DNA from: Pseudomonadota bacterium
GTDB taxonomy: Bacteria; Myxococcota; Bradymonadia; UBA4248
DNA length: 6,493 nt
Assembly (NCBI GenBank): GCA_017629415.1
Contig: JAGBXG010000257.1
Coordinates: 1 to 6,493, forward strand
Direction: 5' to 3'
Shown: one piece after another, positions 4,811-6,493 of the stretch
Layout of the letters: the number at the start of each line of letters is the position of its first letter
Numbering within the stretch: the first letter of the stretch is position 1
The notes under the pieces: generated by a model
The model's input: the letters and a program-made list of their open reading frames with translations, nothing else
What the model was told of the DNA's origin: nothing
Databases searched by the model: none
Made by a program: the position numbers and the translations under genes

Positions 4811-6493
4811 ATGACAGATCTTGCCAAACAAGCCATGGAAATTGCCAAACAGTGGGCCGCTGAACCTTTTGATGCTGCCACGCGCGCAGAAATTCAGGCA
4901 CTCATTGATGCCAATGATACCGAAACGATTACCAATCGCTTTGGGGATTGTCTCCACTTTGGTACGGCGGGCTTGCGCGGTGTGATGGGCGCCGGCCGCA
5001 CCATGATGAACGGCTACATGATTGCCAAGGCATCCAAAGCTCTTGCCCAATGCCTGATTGAAGAATACGGCGATGAAGCCGTCAAGCGCGGTGTCGTTGT
5101 CGGCTATGACTGCCGTCATCACAGTGAAGAATTTGCTCAGATTACAGCCGGTGTTTTGGCCGCCAATGGCATCAAAGTTTATCTCTATGATCGCCTGACA
5201 CCCACCAACCTCGTGCCTTTTGCCGTGCGCCGCAAGAATGCCTATGCCGGTGTCATGGTCACCAGCAGCCATAACCCCAAAAAATATAATGGTTACAAGG
5301 TTTTCTGGTCCAACGGCGCCCAAATCATCAGCCCTGTCGATGCCCAGGTCGCCTCACGCATGGATAAACTCGGCGATACAGGCAATGACGGCATTTCTAT
5401 CGAAGACGGCGTCAAAAAAGGTCTCATCGAAATGCTCGGTGACGATGCCATCAACGAATATGTCGATTGGGTCGTGAAAAGTGCCGTCCATACCGGTGCC
5501 AACGATGTCGATATCGTTTACACGCCGCTCGGAGGCACAGGCTGGGATTGCGCCAGCAAGTCCTTTGCCAAAGCTGGATTCAAAAAAGTCCGCGTCGTCG
5601 AAGAAGAAAAAACACCTGATCCCGAATTTGCCGGCCTTGATGCCCCCAACCCCGAACGCCTCGACACATGGCCTCGTGCGCTCAAAATGGCCAAAGAAGT
5701 CAACGCCGAAATCGTGCTTGCTAACGACGGCGATGCCGACAGACTTGGTGTGGCTATCCCCTTCAACGGCGAATACAAACTTCTCGGCGGCAACCAGATT
5801 GGCGCCCTCATGCTCTATTACATTATTAACAATCTGCCCGAAGACAAACGCAATACCGATAGCTTTGCCATCTGCTCCGTCGTTTCCAGTCCGCTCACTC
5901 GCGCGATCTGCGAAGGCATGGGCGTCGATTTCCAAGAAACCCTCACTGGTTTCAAATGGATGGGCAATGTCGCCGACGAACGCGTCAAACGCGGTCAAAA
6001 CTTCCTCTTCGCCTACGAAGAAGCCTTCGGCTTCACCTATTCCGACGCTCGCGATAAGGACGGCATTATTTCCGTGCTCCTGCTTGCGGAACTTGCGGCC
6101 GATTGCAAAGCCAAAGGCAAAAAAGTCAGCGATATTCTTGACGAAATTTACGTCAAATTTGGTATTCACGTCGAAGATGCCGCCGAAAAATTCTATGAAG
6201 GTCTCAGCGGCAAAGATACAATGACAAATGTTTTGGCCAATTTGCGCAATAATCCGCCGCATGCCATCGCCGGCATCGATGTTGCCAGCGTCCGCGACCT
6301 CCTCAACTCCAAAATCACCGACCTCAAAACCGGTGAAGTCGCACCCGTGATTCACCTGCCCAAACAAGATAAGATAATATGCGTTAAAATTGATACCAAA
6401 CAAAATCATAAATATGGTAACAATCCACTGCACTGCAACAGAGTAGCCGGCAACACTTGTGTTCAACACACCAAATCCACCGGTTCCTGCTGT
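4811..6493 (+). CDS. PGM2-type phosphoglucomutase/phosphomannomutase, 3' end replaced by foreign sequence
   Basis: This is an alpha-D-phosphohexomutase, which moves phosphate between C1 and C6 of glucose or mannose (possibly C1/C5 of pentose) via a phosphoserine. Motifs seen: HFGTAGLRG (49-57), typical of the PGM2/PgcA branch; catalytic loop TSSHNP with Ser153; metal loop DGDADR (306-311, three Asp); RDKDG (414-418); and sugar loop EEAFG (403-407). TTGGAG ends 7 nt before the ATG. Family homology continues to about residue 518 (ITDLKTGEVAP to HLPK). The expected domain 4 phosphate-binding motif (RPSGTEPKIK type) never appears. Instead the frame stays open without a stop to the window end through sequence that encodes a TrkH piece on the opposite strand. 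Full-length relatives are about 560-600 residues, so roughly the last 50-60 true residues are missing. The genuine coding part ends near 6356-6370. As written, the product would lack its phosphate clamp and probably be inactive. Confidence 0.92.
   Translation, partial: MTDLAKQAMEIAKQWAAEPFDAATRAEIQALIDANDTETITNRFGDCLHFGTAGLRGVMGAGRTMMNGYMIAKASKALAQCLIEEYGDEAVKRGVVVGYDCRHHSEEFAQITAGVLAANGIKVYLYDRLTPTNLVPFAVRRKNAYAGVMVTSSHNPKKYNGYKVFWSNGAQIISPVDAQVASRMDKLGDTGNDGISIEDGVKKGLIEMLGDDAINEYVDWVVKSAVHTGANDVDIVYTPLGGTGWDCASKSFAKAGFKKVRVVEEEKTPDPEFAGLDAPNPERLDTWPRALKMAKEVNAEIVLANDGDADRLGVAIPFNGEYKLLGGNQIGALMLYYIINNLPEDKRNTDSFAICSVVSSPLTRAICEGMGVDFQETLTGFKWMGNVADERVKRGQNFLFAYEEAFGFTYSDARDKDGIISVLLLAELAADCKAKGKKVSDILDEIYVKFGIHVEDAAEKFYEGLSGKDTMTNVLANLRNNPPHAIAGIDVASVRDLLNSKITDLKTGEVAPVIHLPKQDKIICVKIDTKQNHKYGNNPLHCNRVAGNTCVQHTKSTGSCC
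6356..6493 (-). CDS. TrkH/KtrB-type potassium transporter, internal fragment at window edge
   Basis: Read from 6493 downward, the minus strand gives TAGTGGFGVLNTSVAGYS, then VAVQWIVTIFM, then ILFGINFNAYYLILFGQ. This matches the second P-loop (TAGTGGFG, potassium selectivity filter) and the following membrane helix of TrkH proteins; E. coli TrkH has ATGGFST and a similar G-x-N-Y helix there, and clostridial TrkH proteins are closer, from memory. Both ends are missing: the N-terminal part lies beyond the window, and the downstream part is cut at about 6356, where the frame runs into the antisense of the phosphohexomutase. The piece has lower GC than its neighbour over its first 60 bp past the junction. 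It is probably from another gene or organism joined here. Confidence 0.75.

Noticed and set aside
5354..6469. 371-codon minus-strand open frame opposite the mutase
   Set aside because: Only its first ~38 codons (TrkH-like) are meaningful; the rest is the antisense of the phosphohexomutase. It is an artefact of the junction plus codon alignment, not one gene.

Overview
The window looks like a bacterial chromosomal or metagenomic fragment of moderate GC. It has three plus-strand genes separated by intergenic regions rich in G/C-stem hairpins and repeats. The organism cannot be fixed from the sequence. The long S41 lipoprotein with CARDB/Ig-like tail domains and the HEAT-like helical protein recall Myxococcota/Bradymonadales-type (former Deltaproteobacteria) genomes; this is inference from family memory. 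No rRNA, tRNA, CRISPR array, transposase or phage gene is visible.

Layout: (1) 1-231 holds two copies of a hairpin-rich repeat. Over their 67-nt core the copies differ at one base and lie 151 nt apart. A diverged inverted copy lies at 4641-4739. (2) 395-3727 encodes an 1110-residue predicted lipoprotein: PDZ, S41 (Tsp/CtpA-type) protease with an intact Ser-Lys-Gln site, then about 640 residues of Ig/CARDB-like modules and a 7-residue Asp/Lys tandem repeat. (3) 3728-4040 is a structured intergenic region. It begins with a strong but orphaned Shine-Dalgarno, and an exact 8-bp direct repeat (3783-3790 and 4038-4045) brackets about 247 bp, as if an element had inserted between the ribosome-binding site and the start of the next gene. 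(4) 4041-4637 encodes a 198-residue HEAT-like helical protein of unknown role. (5) 4641-4810 holds the inverted repeat copy, a clear intrinsic terminator at 4752-4782, and a ribosome-binding site. (6) 4811 to the window end encodes a PGM2-type phosphohexomutase with catalytic, metal and sugar loops intact.

The most important anomaly is at the 3' end. Phosphohexomutase homology stops at about 6356-6370, before the C-terminal phosphate-binding domain. The remaining ~130 bp, read on the minus strand, is a recognisable internal piece of a TrkH/KtrB-type potassium transporter. Local GC drops from 33/60 to 14/60 at the same point. Both genes are broken at one spot in opposite orientation, so this is either an assembly chimera at a contig end or a real rearrangement breakpoint. 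Conclusions about the last ~135 bp should allow for that.

The three genes share no obvious pathway. The protease probably acts at the envelope, the HEAT-like protein is likely a scaffold, and the mutase serves sugar-phosphate metabolism. I see no convincing new multi-gene system. The noteworthy material is the repeat/insertion structure and the chimeric end.
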